Source: DASWZN01 sp963841635 (GTDB lineage: Bacteria > Acidobacteriota > Terriglobia > Bryobacterales > Bryobacteraceae). Taken from it: a DNA stretch of 64,000 nt. Every line of letters starts with the position of its first letter. The stretch's first letter is position 1. The stretch lies in the NCBI GenBank assembly GCA_963841635.1, contig CAWJDO010000002.1:3472001-3536000 (forward strand). Direction: 5' to 3'. The notes beneath the pieces were generated by a model. The model worked only from the letters and a program-made list of their open reading frames with translations, was not told where the DNA came from and did no database searches. The translations under genes were made by a program, and so were the position numbers. Positions 17,134 to 25,963 of this stretch are shown here, in pieces.

Positions 17134-17748
17134 ATGATTTCCCGGATAGCACTCTGCTTGGCTCTGGTGTTTAGTTTTGTGCCGCTGGCCGGTGCCACGG
17201 CGATCGACGGCAACAGAGCCGGGTGTAACGGTAGCGGCGGCGGATCCTGCGACGGCCCCTATCTGCTCGGCGGGGACGGGGACACGACCCTGACGTTCGA
17301 ATACTCGATTCCGAAGGCGACAGTCAAGCAGATGGTGTCGCTCGACGATCTGAAGATCGGCTTCGAGGTGTGGGACACGAACAACGGCAAGGATATCTCA
17401 AACAAGAACTTCAGCATCGAGCTGCTGGTGGCGGGATCGACCCCCTGGCTGTTGGGCAACAGCGGGGACGTCACACTCGAGGGCTTCAAGGGCTCCAACC
17501 GGGACTACATCACGGAAACGTTATCGGACAGCTCTGACCTGGCGCAGTTCCTGGCGGCGCTCCAAGGGAGCAAGGGCAAGTTCAGTATCGAGATCATCGA
17601 CAATACGGGGAGCTTCAACGTTGGCGGTCGCGACCGCTTTGCCACGCTCGACTACGAGACGCCCGAGCCGGCAAGTCTCGGCATGGCTGGCATGGGGCTG
17701 CTTGCACTGGCCTGGAGTCTGCGCAAGAAGCTGGGGAAGCGCGCCTGA
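17134..17748 (+). CDS. PEP-CTERM sorting-signal protein
   Basis: Exported protein of 204 aa. A signal peptide spans about residues 1-22 (MISRIALCLALVFSFVPLAGA). The body is rich in Gly, Asp and Ser and has no domain I recognise. The C-terminus (177-204) is a PEP-CTERM signal: PEPAS, a hydrophobic helix of about 17 residues, then basic RKKLGKR. In this system the exosortase cleaves at the PEP motif during export, and the proteins are often linked to extracellular polysaccharide. No exosortase gene lies in the window. The gene has its own promoter and a perfect Shine-Dalgarno, so it may be highly expressed. Confidence 0.85.
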   Translation: MISRIALCLALVFSFVPLAGATAIDGNRAGCNGSGGGSCDGPYLLGGDGDTTLTFEYSIPKATVKQMVSLDDLKIGFEVWDTNNGKDISNKNFSIELLVAGSTPWLLGNSGDVTLEGFKGSNRDYITETLSDSSDLAQFLAALQGSKGKFSIEIIDNTGSFNVGGRDRFATLDYETPEPASLGMAGMGLLALAWSLRKKLGKRA

Positions 17749-17768
17749 CCGGGAACCGCTGAAAGCGC

Positions 17769-17774
17769 CATAAT
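17769..17774 (+). promoter_or_regulatory. -10 element of the DinB-like gene
   Basis: CATAAT ends 6 nt before the GTG start at 17781, again a leaderless arrangement. Confidence 0.4.
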
Positions 17775-17780
17775 CCAGGT

Positions 17781-18299
17781 GTGGAGCCCACACCGGAGTG
17801 CATTTTTCTCGATTGTTCTGTCCGCCGTCTGAACCAACTGGCTTCGCGCATCGACGATTGCCTCGGCCGGCTCGACGACGGCCAAGTCTGGTTCCGGGGC
17901 GGCGAGAATCAGAACGCCGTCGGCAACCTGGTCTTGCACCTGTCGGGCAATGTGCGGCAGTGGATCGTTTCGGGAGTAGGCGGCGTACCGGACGTGCGGG
18001 AGCGCGACGCCGAATTCGGCGCGCGCGGCGGAACCGGGGTGGGAGATCTGCGCGAAGGGCTCGGCGCCACGGTGCGCGAGGCCTGCGCGGTCATTGCGGA
18101 CGTCCCGCCGGCGCGGCTCGCGGAGCGCTTGCGCATCCAGGGCTACGATGTCACGGTGCTCGAAGCGATCTATCACGTAGTGGAGCACTTCGCGCAGCAC
18201 ACCGGCCAGATCGTCTTCGCCACCAAGGCGGCCACTGGCGAGGACCTCGGCTACTATGCGCACCTGAGCAAGGCGGGGCACGGGCGGCAGACGCCGTAG
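17781..18299 (+). CDS. DinB/DUF1572-like putative metal-dependent protein
   Basis: Protein of 172 aa with the four-helix DinB fold. H53 (HLSGN) and the late motif HVVEHFAQHTGQI supply the histidines that bind a metal in this superfamily. Members include bacillithiol/mycothiol-dependent transferases and DNA-damage-induced proteins of unknown activity; the DUF1572 branch is uncharacterised. The GTG start follows a CATAAT by 6 nt. The gene stands alone before the GH31 gene, with a dispersed repeat in between. The fold call is good, the reaction unknown. Confidence 0.75.
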   Translation: MEPTPECIFLDCSVRRLNQLASRIDDCLGRLDDGQVWFRGGENQNAVGNLVLHLSGNVRQWIVSGVGGVPDVRERDAEFGARGGTGVGDLREGLGATVREACAVIADVPPARLAERLRIQGYDVTVLEAIYHVVEHFAQHTGQIVFATKAATGEDLGYYAHLSKAGHGRQTP

Positions 18300-18301
18300 C
18301 G

Positions 18302-18330
18302 GCCGCTTGCTTACGCGCCCGGTTCGGTGC
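18302..18330 (+). repeat. Dispersed intergenic repeat, copy 2
   Basis: GCCGCTTGCTTACGCGCCC then GGTTCGGTGC. It begins just after the stop of the DinB-like gene and ends 47 bp before the GH31 gene. Confidence 0.8.
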
Positions 18331-18377
18331 TGGGGACTTGACGGCGCGAGCGCCGACGTAACATCCTCGTATCAACT

Positions 18378-20780
18378 ATGAAAACCATGCTGGTGTTCGC
18401 CTGCTGTCTGCTGTCGGTGTGCCTACCCGCGGCGGCCATCGATCTGAGCGGCCTCACTCCCGTCGGCCCCGTGTCTGGTTTCACGAAGGCGCCCGACGGG
18501 ATCACGCTGACCTGCCGCGACGGATCCGAGGTGGCGATCCGGGTGCTGGCGGCCGACCTCGTGCGCGTTCGCGCCGCCTTCGGGCACGCTCTGCCGGCGC
18601 GCGATCATTCCTGGGCTATCGCGAAGACCGACTGGAGCGCTCCGAACTGGAGCGTCAAGGAAGAGCCGGATGCGTTGCACCTGACTACGGGAGAGCTGGA
18701 AGTGGTGTTGCACCGCGACCCGCTGCTGGTGGAGTTTCGCGATGCCGCGACGCACGCGGTGATCAATGCCGACCAGCGGCCGATGGTGTTCGATCCGCAG
18801 TCGGGCGCCGTTGCAGCGGCCAAGAAACTCGGCTTCGACGAGCACTTCTACGGGCTCGGCGAGAAGGCAGCGCGGCTCGACAAGCGTCGCGGCCAGTTCT
18901 CAATGTGGAATATGGATACGCCGGGCTACGTGGAGGGGACCGATCCGATCTACCAGGACATCCCGTTCTATCTGGGCTGGCAGAACGCGGCGGCGTACGG
19001 CATTTTCTTCGACAACAGCTTCCGCACGGACTTCGACTTCGGACGCTCGTCGCAGGAATACGCGGCGTTTTCCTCCGAGGGCGGGGAGATGAACTACTAC
19101 TTCTTCTACGGCCCCTCGATGAAGAAGATCCTGGGCCGCTATGCGGAGCTCACGGGCCACATGCCGATGCCGCCGGCCTGGGCGCTGGGCAATCAACAGT
19201 GCCGCTGGGGCTACTATCCGGCCAGCATGGGTGAAGAAGTTGTGCGGCGCTACCGCGCGGACGATTTGCCGCTCGATGTCCTCTATCTCGATATCGACTA
19301 TATGGACAAATACCGCGTGTTCACCTGGGACCGGGAGCGGTTTCCGGATCCCAGCGCGTTCGCCGACAAACTGCTGCGGCAGGGCGTGAAGCTGGTGACC
19401 ATCGTCGATCCGGGCATCAAGTTTCAGGCTGCCGAATTGTGGGTCGAGCCTTCCGGCCCGCCCGAGCTGGCCCCTCACGATAAGAACTACTACGTGTTCG
19501 ATCAGGGGCTGGCGAAGAACTTCTTCCTGAAACGCAAAGACGGGAGCCTGTTTCACGGCAAAGTGTGGCCGGGCGATTCGGTGTACGTGGACTACACTCT
19601 GCCGGAGGCCGCGCGCTGGTGGGGAGGCCTGCACCGCGCCTACACGGATCACGGGGTGGCGGGGATCTGGAACGACATGAACGAGCCCTCGGACTTCCTC
19701 GACCAGGTGGGCAAGACGCAGACGGACGTGGTCTACTACGACGGCGGAGCCAACACCACGCAGGCGCAGAACCGCAATGTGTTCGCCCTGAATGAGGCGC
19801 GCGCGACATACGAAGGGCTGGAGCGGCTGCGGCCGAACCTGCGGCCTTACGTCATCACCCGGGCGGGCTACGCCGGCATACAGCGCTACTCCACCATGTG
19901 GACCGGCGACAACACTTCCACCTGGGAGGCGCTCGCGCTGAGCATTCCTATGTTCGAGAGCCTGGGCCTGTCGGGCGAGCCATTTGTCGGCGCCGACGCG
20001 GGCGGCTTCATGGGCCGCACCAACGCCGAGCTGCTGGCGCGTTGGTACCAGGTGGCCTTTCTCACGCCCTTCTGCCGCAATCACGCGGACATTGCGGCGT
20101 ACGATCACGAACCGTGGCGCTTCGGCACTTACTACGAGGACATCATTCGCAAATACCTGAAGCTCCGCTACAAGCTGATGCCGTTCCTCTACACCGCTCT
20201 CGAGGATGCCCACCGCACCGGGGTGCCGATTTTCCGTCCCCTGCTGCTCAATTACCAGGACGACCCGAATACGCTCACGATCGACGATGAGTTCATGGTG
20301 AGCGACGCGTTGCTCGAGGCTCCCATCCTGCGGCCGGGCGAGACGGCGAGGCTGGTCTATCTCCCGGCGGGCACGTGGTACGACTACTGGACGGGCCAGC
20401 GCTTTGCCGGCGGCCGCATGATGCGCGTGGAGGCGCCGCTCGAGAAGGTGCCGCTGTTCGTCCGCGGCGGCGTCATCCTGCCCACGGGTCCTGAGATGAA
20501 CTGGGTGGGCGAGAAGCCTGCCGACCCGCTGCGCTTCGAGATCTACCCGGACGCGGAGGGGCGCGCCAGCGGTTCGCTCTACGAGGACGACGGCAACACC
20601 GTTGCGTACCGGCAGGGCGCGCTGCGGCGCACGGAGGTGGCGTATCGGGACGGCGGGGTCGAGCTGGGCGCGGCGGCGGGAAGCTTTCAACCGGGGGCGC
20701 GGCGATTGGTGTTCTCGGTTCAGGGGAAGAGCGCGCAGATCGTGGACGACGGGCGGGCGCAGCGGATCGAGCTGAGGTGA
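18378..20780 (+). CDS. GH31 family alpha-glycosidase (alpha-xylosidase or alpha-glucosidase)
   Basis: Exported glycosidase of 800 aa with a signal peptide at about residues 1-20. The GH31 core is complete: nucleophile D433 in WNDMNEP and acid/base D511 in WTGDN, followed by GADAGGF and a C-terminal beta-sandwich (DUF5110-like). GH31 covers alpha-glucosidases and alpha-xylosidases; sequence alone does not settle which. The fucosidase-type gene 4 bp downstream favours alpha-xylosidase acting on xyloglucan side chains (inference). The two genes form an operon. Length is normal for the family. Confidence 0.88.
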   Translation: MKTMLVFACCLLSVCLPAAAIDLSGLTPVGPVSGFTKAPDGITLTCRDGSEVAIRVLAADLVRVRAAFGHALPARDHSWAIAKTDWSAPNWSVKEEPDALHLTTGELEVVLHRDPLLVEFRDAATHAVINADQRPMVFDPQSGAVAAAKKLGFDEHFYGLGEKAARLDKRRGQFSMWNMDTPGYVEGTDPIYQDIPFYLGWQNAAAYGIFFDNSFRTDFDFGRSSQEYAAFSSEGGEMNYYFFYGPSMKKILGRYAELTGHMPMPPAWALGNQQCRWGYYPASMGEEVVRRYRADDLPLDVLYLDIDYMDKYRVFTWDRERFPDPSAFADKLLRQGVKLVTIVDPGIKFQAAELWVEPSGPPELAPHDKNYYVFDQGLAKNFFLKRKDGSLFHGKVWPGDSVYVDYTLPEAARWWGGLHRAYTDHGVAGIWNDMNEPSDFLDQVGKTQTDVVYYDGGANTTQAQNRNVFALNEARATYEGLERLRPNLRPYVITRAGYAGIQRYSTMWTGDNTSTWEALALSIPMFESLGLSGEPFVGADAGGFMGRTNAELLARWYQVAFLTPFCRNHADIAAYDHEPWRFGTYYEDIIRKYLKLRYKLMPFLYTALEDAHRTGVPIFRPLLLNYQDDPNTLTIDDEFMVSDALLEAPILRPGETARLVYLPAGTWYDYWTGQRFAGGRMMRVEAPLEKVPLFVRGGVILPTGPEMNWVGEKPADPLRFEIYPDAEGRASGSLYEDDGNTVAYRQGALRRTEVAYRDGGVELGAAAGSFQPGARRLVFSVQGKSAQIVDDGRAQRIELR

Positions 20781-20784
20781 GTTC

Positions 20785-23244
20785 ATGAGACGACGCGATT
20801 TCCTTGCCACGGTTCCGGGGCTGGCGGCGGCGATCAAGACCGCCCCGCCGGCGGCCACGACGCCCGCTCCCGAGATGAAAGTCTGGAACCGGCAGCCGGC
20901 TGCGCGTTGGGCCGATGCGATGCCGATCGGTAACGGGCGGCTGGGCGCGATGGTGACTGGGGGCGTGGAGCGCGAGCGGATCTATCTGAACGAGGACACA
21001 CTGTGGTCCGGCTACCCCACCGAGCGCGACACGCCACCCGAGCCGGGCGCGCTTGCCGAAGTGCGCCGGCTGATTCTTCAGCAACGCGACTACGTCGCCG
21101 GCGATGAAGCGGCCAAGAAGCTGCAAGGCCCGTTCACCGAAAGCTACCAGCCGCTGGGCGAGCTGTGGGTCGAGTTCGACGGCCACGCCGGCGCCGAGGA
21201 CTACCGTCTCGAGTTGGACCTCGATTCGGCCGTCTGCCGGACTACTTATCGCGTCGGGCCGGCGTCGTTTACGCGCGAGGCGTTCGTCTCGGCGCCGGAC
21301 CAGGTGCTGGTTCTGCGCCTCGACTCGCGCGTGGCGGGCGGGCTGAACTTCGCGCTGCGGTTCGAGAGCCCGATGCCATTCCACGCGGCGGCCGATGGTG
21401 CCTGGCTGCGGCTGACCACCAAGGCTCCGGCGCACGCCGAGCCAAGCTACCGCAACGTTGCCGACAAGCTGCGCTACGACGACGCCGAGGGCAAGGGCAT
21501 GCGGGCCGAGGCGCTGCTGCTGGCGATTGCCGATGGGGGATCGGTCACGGCGGGCGCGAACGGGCTGCGTGTCGAGCGCGCCAACGGCGTGACGCTGCTG
21601 CTGGCCGCTGCAACCGGCTTCCGCGGGTTCGACAGGCTGCCCGATCTCGGCGCGGATGAGGTGCACGCGCGCTGCCTGCGCACGCTCGAAGCCGCCCGGA
21701 AGAAATCCTACGCGGCGCTGCGCGAGGCGCACGTGGCCGATCATCGCTCGCTGTTCCGGCGCGTCGCGGTCGAGCTTCCCGCGAGCGACGCATCTGCGCT
21801 GCCCACCGGCGAACGGCTAGTGCGGAACAAGGAGCAGGCCGATCCGTCGCTGGCCGCGCTCTACTACCAGTTCGGGCGCTACCTGCTGATCGCGAGCTCG
21901 CGCCGCGGCTCGCAGCCGGCGAATTTGCAAGGCATCTGGAACGAATCGCAGATGGCGCCGTGGAGCTCGAACTACACCACCAACGTCAACGTCCAGATGA
22001 ATTACTGGCCGGCCGAGGTTTCGAATCTCTCCGATTGCCACGAGCCGCTGTTCGATTTCATCGAGGATCTGAGCCACACCGGCGCTCACACCGCGCGCGT
22101 CGCCTACGGCCTGGATGGCTGGGTGACGCATCACAACTCGGATCTGTGGCGGCTCAGCAACGCGGTCGGCATGAAGACCGGCGATCCGAAGTGGGCCAAC
22201 TGGCCGATGGCGGCGCCGTGGTTGTGCGAGCATCTGTGGGAGCACTACCTTTTCACCGGCGACCGTGAATTTCTCGCGCGGCGGGCGTGGCCGCTCATGA
22301 AGAGTGCCGCGCAGTTCCTGCTGGGATGGCTCGTTGATGACGGCCACGGCGGGCTCACCACTTGCCCTTCGATGTCGCCCGAGAACGCCTTTTACGCGCC
22401 GGGGACGGACAAGGTGGCGAACGTCGATGCGGGCTGCACGATGGACCGCGCGCTGATTCGGGAACTGTTCGGTAACTGCATCTCGGCTACGCGCGTGCTG
22501 GACCGCGATCGGGATTTCGCCGCCGGGCTCGAAGCCGCGCTGAAGAGGCTCGCGCCGTTCCGCAAGGGTAGCCAGGGGCAGCTTCTCGAATGGTCCGAGG
22601 AATTCCGCGAGCCGGAGCCGGGACACCGGCACATGTCGCACCTCTACACGCTCTACCCTTCGCCGCTGTTCACCTGGACGCGGACGCCGGAGTGGATGGA
22701 AGCGGCGCGGCGGTCGCTCGATTTGCGGCTGGCCTCCGGCGGAGGGCACACCGGTTGGAGCGCGGCCTGGATCGTCTGCTTCCGCGCGCGGCTGCGCGAC
22801 GGCGTCCAGGCGGGCGAGGCGGTTGCCAGGTTGCTTACGCAGAGCACGAACATTAACCTGCTCGACATGTATGCGGGGGGACAGCTGTTTCAGATCGACG
22901 GCAACTTCGGCGCCACGGCCGGCATCGCGGAAATGCTGCTGCAGAGCCATGGCGGCGAAGTCTCGCTTCTGCCGGCGGTGCCTCCGGGGTGGAGCTCTGG
23001 GTCGTATCGCGGACTGCGGGCCCGCGGCGGGCTCACGGTCGGGGTCGAGTGGGAGCAGGGGCGGGCCGTCTCCGCGCGGCTCGATGCGGGGCTTGACGGC
23101 GAGTTCGTGCTGCGGCCGCCGGTGGGGCAGGCGATCCGCGAGCTGCGACAGGGGCAACGCGCGATTGCATTCGAGAAGCTCGGTGAGGGGCGGGGGCGGG
23201 TGAAGGTGGCGGCGGGATCGTCAACGATTGTGGAGTTTGGGTAG
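20785..23244 (+). CDS. GH95 family alpha-L-fucosidase (or alpha-L-galactosidase)
   Basis: Glycosidase of 819 aa with an N-terminal Tat-like signal (RRRDFLA). GH95 features are present: the NVNVQMNYWPAE segment with the conserved Asn residues, E533 in MSPEN (expected general acid) and D705 in QIDGNFG. Known GH95 enzymes are inverting alpha-1,2-L-fucosidases or alpha-L-galactosidases. It starts 4 bp after the GH31 gene and is surely co-transcribed with it. Its end overlaps the convergent kinase-like gene by 24 bp. The family is certain, the exact sugar is inferred. Confidence 0.88.
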   Translation: MRRRDFLATVPGLAAAIKTAPPAATTPAPEMKVWNRQPAARWADAMPIGNGRLGAMVTGGVERERIYLNEDTLWSGYPTERDTPPEPGALAEVRRLILQQRDYVAGDEAAKKLQGPFTESYQPLGELWVEFDGHAGAEDYRLELDLDSAVCRTTYRVGPASFTREAFVSAPDQVLVLRLDSRVAGGLNFALRFESPMPFHAAADGAWLRLTTKAPAHAEPSYRNVADKLRYDDAEGKGMRAEALLLAIADGGSVTAGANGLRVERANGVTLLLAAATGFRGFDRLPDLGADEVHARCLRTLEAARKKSYAALREAHVADHRSLFRRVAVELPASDASALPTGERLVRNKEQADPSLAALYYQFGRYLLIASSRRGSQPANLQGIWNESQMAPWSSNYTTNVNVQMNYWPAEVSNLSDCHEPLFDFIEDLSHTGAHTARVAYGLDGWVTHHNSDLWRLSNAVGMKTGDPKWANWPMAAPWLCEHLWEHYLFTGDREFLARRAWPLMKSAAQFLLGWLVDDGHGGLTTCPSMSPENAFYAPGTDKVANVDAGCTMDRALIRELFGNCISATRVLDRDRDFAAGLEAALKRLAPFRKGSQGQLLEWSEEFREPEPGHRHMSHLYTLYPSPLFTWTRTPEWMEAARRSLDLRLASGGGHTGWSAAWIVCFRARLRDGVQAGEAVARLLTQSTNINLLDMYAGGQLFQIDGNFGATAGIAEMLLQSHGGEVSLLPAVPPGWSSGSYRGLRARGGLTVGVEWEQGRAVSARLDAGLDGEFVLRPPVGQAIRELRQGQRAIAFEKLGEGRGRVKVAAGSSTIVEFG

Positions 23245-24162
23245 GTCCGCCCGCTCACGCTCGCGGTTCGGTGCTGTCGCCTCGAAGCCTTGCTCGACCA
23301 CGTCGGAACGCACGGTCGCCTTCCACTCCGCGTCGAAGCGGTCGGCGATGTCGGGCCGGTCGCGAAGCGTTGAGTCCAGACCCAGCCGGACGTGCGGCGG
23401 GGTGAGCTCGTCGTCGCGGCGCAGGTTCTCGGCGATCTCCGGCCACACGTTGGTGAGCCCGCCCGCATCGAGCAGGACCACGCGATCCTGGGTGACTCCG
23501 AAGTTTTTCAGGTGCGGGTCCAGGGAGAAGACGCCGCGCTGCCAGGCGGCACGGCGCAGTTCCAGGTAGCGCACCAGCCACGCCTCGATCTCGTCGAATC
23601 TCTGGGCCCGGGCCAGTTCGTTGATGCGTTCGTGTAGAGTCGTCTCGGCGCGCTCCGTGGCTTCGGAAACCATGAGCCATCCGGGCCAGCGCGCCACCTT
23701 CACTTCCGTGGGCGGGAACTCGATACGCTCGGGGACCAGTGCGGTTCCGGCCAGGTGCGCATCGGCAAGTGTGCGGCCCCGCTTCTCGTGCCAGCTATAT
23801 TGCCGCCACATGTGGCGGGCGTGCCTGGTGAACCACACGCCTCTGGGGACCGCCAGCACGAGGACCCGGAAGATGAGGCCGAGCGCGCGAATCTTCTTGC
23901 CGGGCTTGGCCAGCATTCGCCGGCCGATGTGGCCCGGCACCAGGCGATCCAGCTTGCGCAGGACCTTCCACGTGAGGATGAGGCCGATGATTTCGGAAGG
24001 ATGCCGCTCGCGGCTGACCACCCAATGCTCCGAAGCGTAGGCGACCCTTCCGATTCCTTCTCCGAGACGGACGAGGGCGCCACGAGTGAGCTCCCCGGGC
24101 GGCTCGCTTAACACGCGGATCGCGTCGGGACGCCCGCCGTTCGTGGATCGCTGTGCCGTCAC
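23221..24162 (-). CDS. Putative kinase-like (PKL-fold) protein
   Basis: Protein of 313 aa that I do not firmly recognise. The motif DPHLKNFGV followed by VVLLDAGGL resembles the catalytic and metal-binding loops of small-molecule and LPS (Kdo/WaaP-type) kinases, and a hydrophobic stretch lies near residues 90-108. A GTG at 24162 is the most likely start; the longer open frame upstream runs through a dispersed repeat. The last ~14 codons (...APNRERERADLP...) are themselves the reverse strand of repeat copy 3, so the C-terminus appears to have been replaced or extended by the repeat. It converges with the GH95 gene. The function is tentative. Confidence 0.6.
   Translation of the reverse strand: MTAQRSTNGGRPDAIRVLSEPPGELTRGALVRLGEGIGRVAYASEHWVVSRERHPSEIIGLILTWKVLRKLDRLVPGHIGRRMLAKPGKKIRALGLIFRVLVLAVPRGVWFTRHARHMWRQYSWHEKRGRTLADAHLAGTALVPERIEFPPTEVKVARWPGWLMVSEATERAETTLHERINELARAQRFDEIEAWLVRYLELRRAAWQRGVFSLDPHLKNFGVTQDRVVLLDAGGLTNVWPEIAENLRRDDELTPPHVRLGLDSTLRDRPDIADRFDAEWKATVRSDVVEQGFEATAPNRERERADLPKLHNR
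23245..23274 (+). repeat. Dispersed intergenic repeat, copy 3
   Basis: GTCCGCCCGCTCACGC then TCGCGGTTCGGTGC. It begins directly after the GH95 stop and lies inside the 3-prime end of the kinase-like gene on the other strand. Confidence 0.8.
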
Positions 24163-24225
24163 GCTGGCTCTGCCACTCCGACTTATACGCGCATTTCGGC
24201 GCGTGCGCAATGGCGTCGCGCAGGC

Positions 24226-24255
24226 GTCCGCTCCCTCACGGTCGCGGTTCGGTGC
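24226..24255 (+). repeat. Dispersed intergenic repeat, copy 4
   Basis: GTCCGCTCCCTCACGG then TCGCGGTTCGGTGC, 22 bp before the start of the GH35-like gene. Confidence 0.8.
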
Positions 24256-24265
24256 CGGGTGGTGA

Positions 24266-24271
24266 TAGCTT
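24266..24271 (+). promoter_or_regulatory. Possible -10 element of the GH35-like gene
   Basis: TAGCTT ends 6 nt before the ATG at 24278. It is a weak match to consensus but has the same spacing as the other leaderless-type promoters here. Confidence 0.25.
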
Positions 24272-24277
24272 GGACCA

Positions 24278-25960
24278 ATGAACAGGTTCAGCGCAGTATT
24301 CCTGATGGGCGTGTGCGGCGCCGCGGTGGTGCTCGCGCAGCCGACGGCAGTTCCGCCCCTGCCGGCACTTCGGAAGGCCGGCCAGACGGTCCAGATGATC
24401 GTTGACGGAAAGCCGTTTCTGATGCTCGCGGGCGAGTTGCACAACTCCAGCGCATCGAGCGCGGCGTACATGCGGCCGATCTGGGAGAAACTGGCCGGCC
24501 TGCATCTCAACACCGTAATCGGCACCGCCTCCTGGGAGTTGGTGGAGCCGGTCGAGGGCAAGTTCGATTTTTCCGCCGTGGACATCGAGATCGCCGAAGC
24601 GCGCAGGCACGGGATGCGCCTGGTGCTGATCTGGTTTGGAACCTGGAAGAATGCGAGTTCGAGTTACGTGCCGATGTGGGTGAAGCGGGATCCCGGGCGC
24701 TTCCCCGTAGCGAGGACGAAGTCCGGCAAGCCCGGCTTCATGGGGCTGCCGATCGATGCGCTCAGCCCGCTCGGCGAGAATACCATCGCCGCCGATGCCA
24801 GAGCTTTCCGCGCCCTGATGCGCCACATCCGCGAGGTGGACCCGCGCCACACCGTCATCATGATGCAGGTGGAGAACGAAACCGGCCTGCTGGGCGACAG
24901 CCGCGACCGCTCGGCGCTTGCCGACGCCGCCTGGGCGAAACCGGTGCCTCCGGAACTGATGGAGTACCTGGCGAAGCACAAGGCGGCGCTGCTGCCTGAG
25001 CTGACCAGAGTATGGGGTGCGCAGGAATTCAAGACCTCTGGAACGTGGGCCGAAGTGTTCGGCACGGATGCCTTCGCGGACGAGATCTTCATGGCGTGGC
25101 ACGTGGGGCGCGCTGTCGATAAGGTGGCCGGGGCAGGGAAGGCGGAACTGGCGATTCCGATGTACGCGAACGCGTGGCTGGGTCCGCAGCCGAAGCAGGA
25201 CATTCCGGGGCAGTACCCGAGCGGCGGTCCCGTGACGGGCATGCTCGACATCTGGCGCGCGGCCGCGCCGAAGCTCGACCTGTTCGCGCCCGATATCTAC
25301 GTCGCCGATTTTGGCGGCGTTTGCGCGGGCTATGTGCGGTCCGGCAACCCGCTGTTCATCCCCGAAGCGAGAGCATCCTTGCCGAATTTGTTTTGGGCGG
25401 TCGGGCACTATCGGGCCTTGGGTTACTCGCCGTTCGGGATCGAGGACCTGCACGACTTTAAGGCGCTGGGCACGGCCTACGAGACCCTGGCCGGCCTTGC
25501 GCCGCTTCTGCTGAAGGCTCAGGCCGAGGGCAAGGTGACGGCTGTAATAGAGGGAAACGCGGCATCCGTGACGGCCTTCGAAGAGGCAACCGGACTCGGG
25601 GTGCGGTTCGGCGGACTGCGGGCGGTGTTCGCCCCACCCCCGTCAAACAAGGATCAGCAGAAGGACCTGCCGCCGGCGCCGGCGGCCGACGTGGACTTTT
25701 CGGTCAAGCCGGAGAAGGATGCGCGCGGATTCGCCCTGGCGATCGAGACGGCGCCGCACGAGTTCGTCATCGCGGGTTCGGGCCTGATGTTAACCTCGGC
25801 GCGTGCCCACATCGGCACCATCGACGAAGGGCGCTTTGAGAACGGCAGATGGCAGGCGGGACGCCGGCTGAATGGCGACGAGAGCATCTCGGGGAACTTC
25901 ATCATGCTCGGGACGGAGGTCCCCGAAATCCGCAAAGTCGTGACCTACGCCGAACCGTAG
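24278..25960 (+). CDS. GH35-like beta-galactosidase with DUF5597-type C-terminus
   Basis: Exported glycosidase of 560 aa, signal peptide about residues 1-20. The clan GH-A TIM barrel carries the acid/base E201 in QVENE and a likely nucleophile E363 in IPEAR. After the barrel comes a beta-rich domain (about 430-560) typical of bacterial GH35-like proteins annotated with DUF5597. Expected activity is hydrolysis of non-reducing beta-galactosides. Beside the GH31 and GH95 genes it fits stepwise removal of fucose, galactose and xylose from xyloglucan (inference). It has its own upstream region with a dispersed repeat. Confidence 0.8.
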   Translation: MNRFSAVFLMGVCGAAVVLAQPTAVPPLPALRKAGQTVQMIVDGKPFLMLAGELHNSSASSAAYMRPIWEKLAGLHLNTVIGTASWELVEPVEGKFDFSAVDIEIAEARRHGMRLVLIWFGTWKNASSSYVPMWVKRDPGRFPVARTKSGKPGFMGLPIDALSPLGENTIAADARAFRALMRHIREVDPRHTVIMMQVENETGLLGDSRDRSALADAAWAKPVPPELMEYLAKHKAALLPELTRVWGAQEFKTSGTWAEVFGTDAFADEIFMAWHVGRAVDKVAGAGKAELAIPMYANAWLGPQPKQDIPGQYPSGGPVTGMLDIWRAAAPKLDLFAPDIYVADFGGVCAGYVRSGNPLFIPEARASLPNLFWAVGHYRALGYSPFGIEDLHDFKALGTAYETLAGLAPLLLKAQAEGKVTAVIEGNAASVTAFEEATGLGVRFGGLRAVFAPPPSNKDQQKDLPPAPAADVDFSVKPEKDARGFALAIETAPHEFVIAGSGLMLTSARAHIGTIDEGRFENGRWQAGRRLNGDESISGNFIMLGTEVPEIRKVVTYAEP

Positions 25961-25963
25961 CTG

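Noticed and set aside
18900..20858. 652-codon antisense open frame
   Set aside because: Shadow of the GH31 gene; low-complexity composition and no family match.
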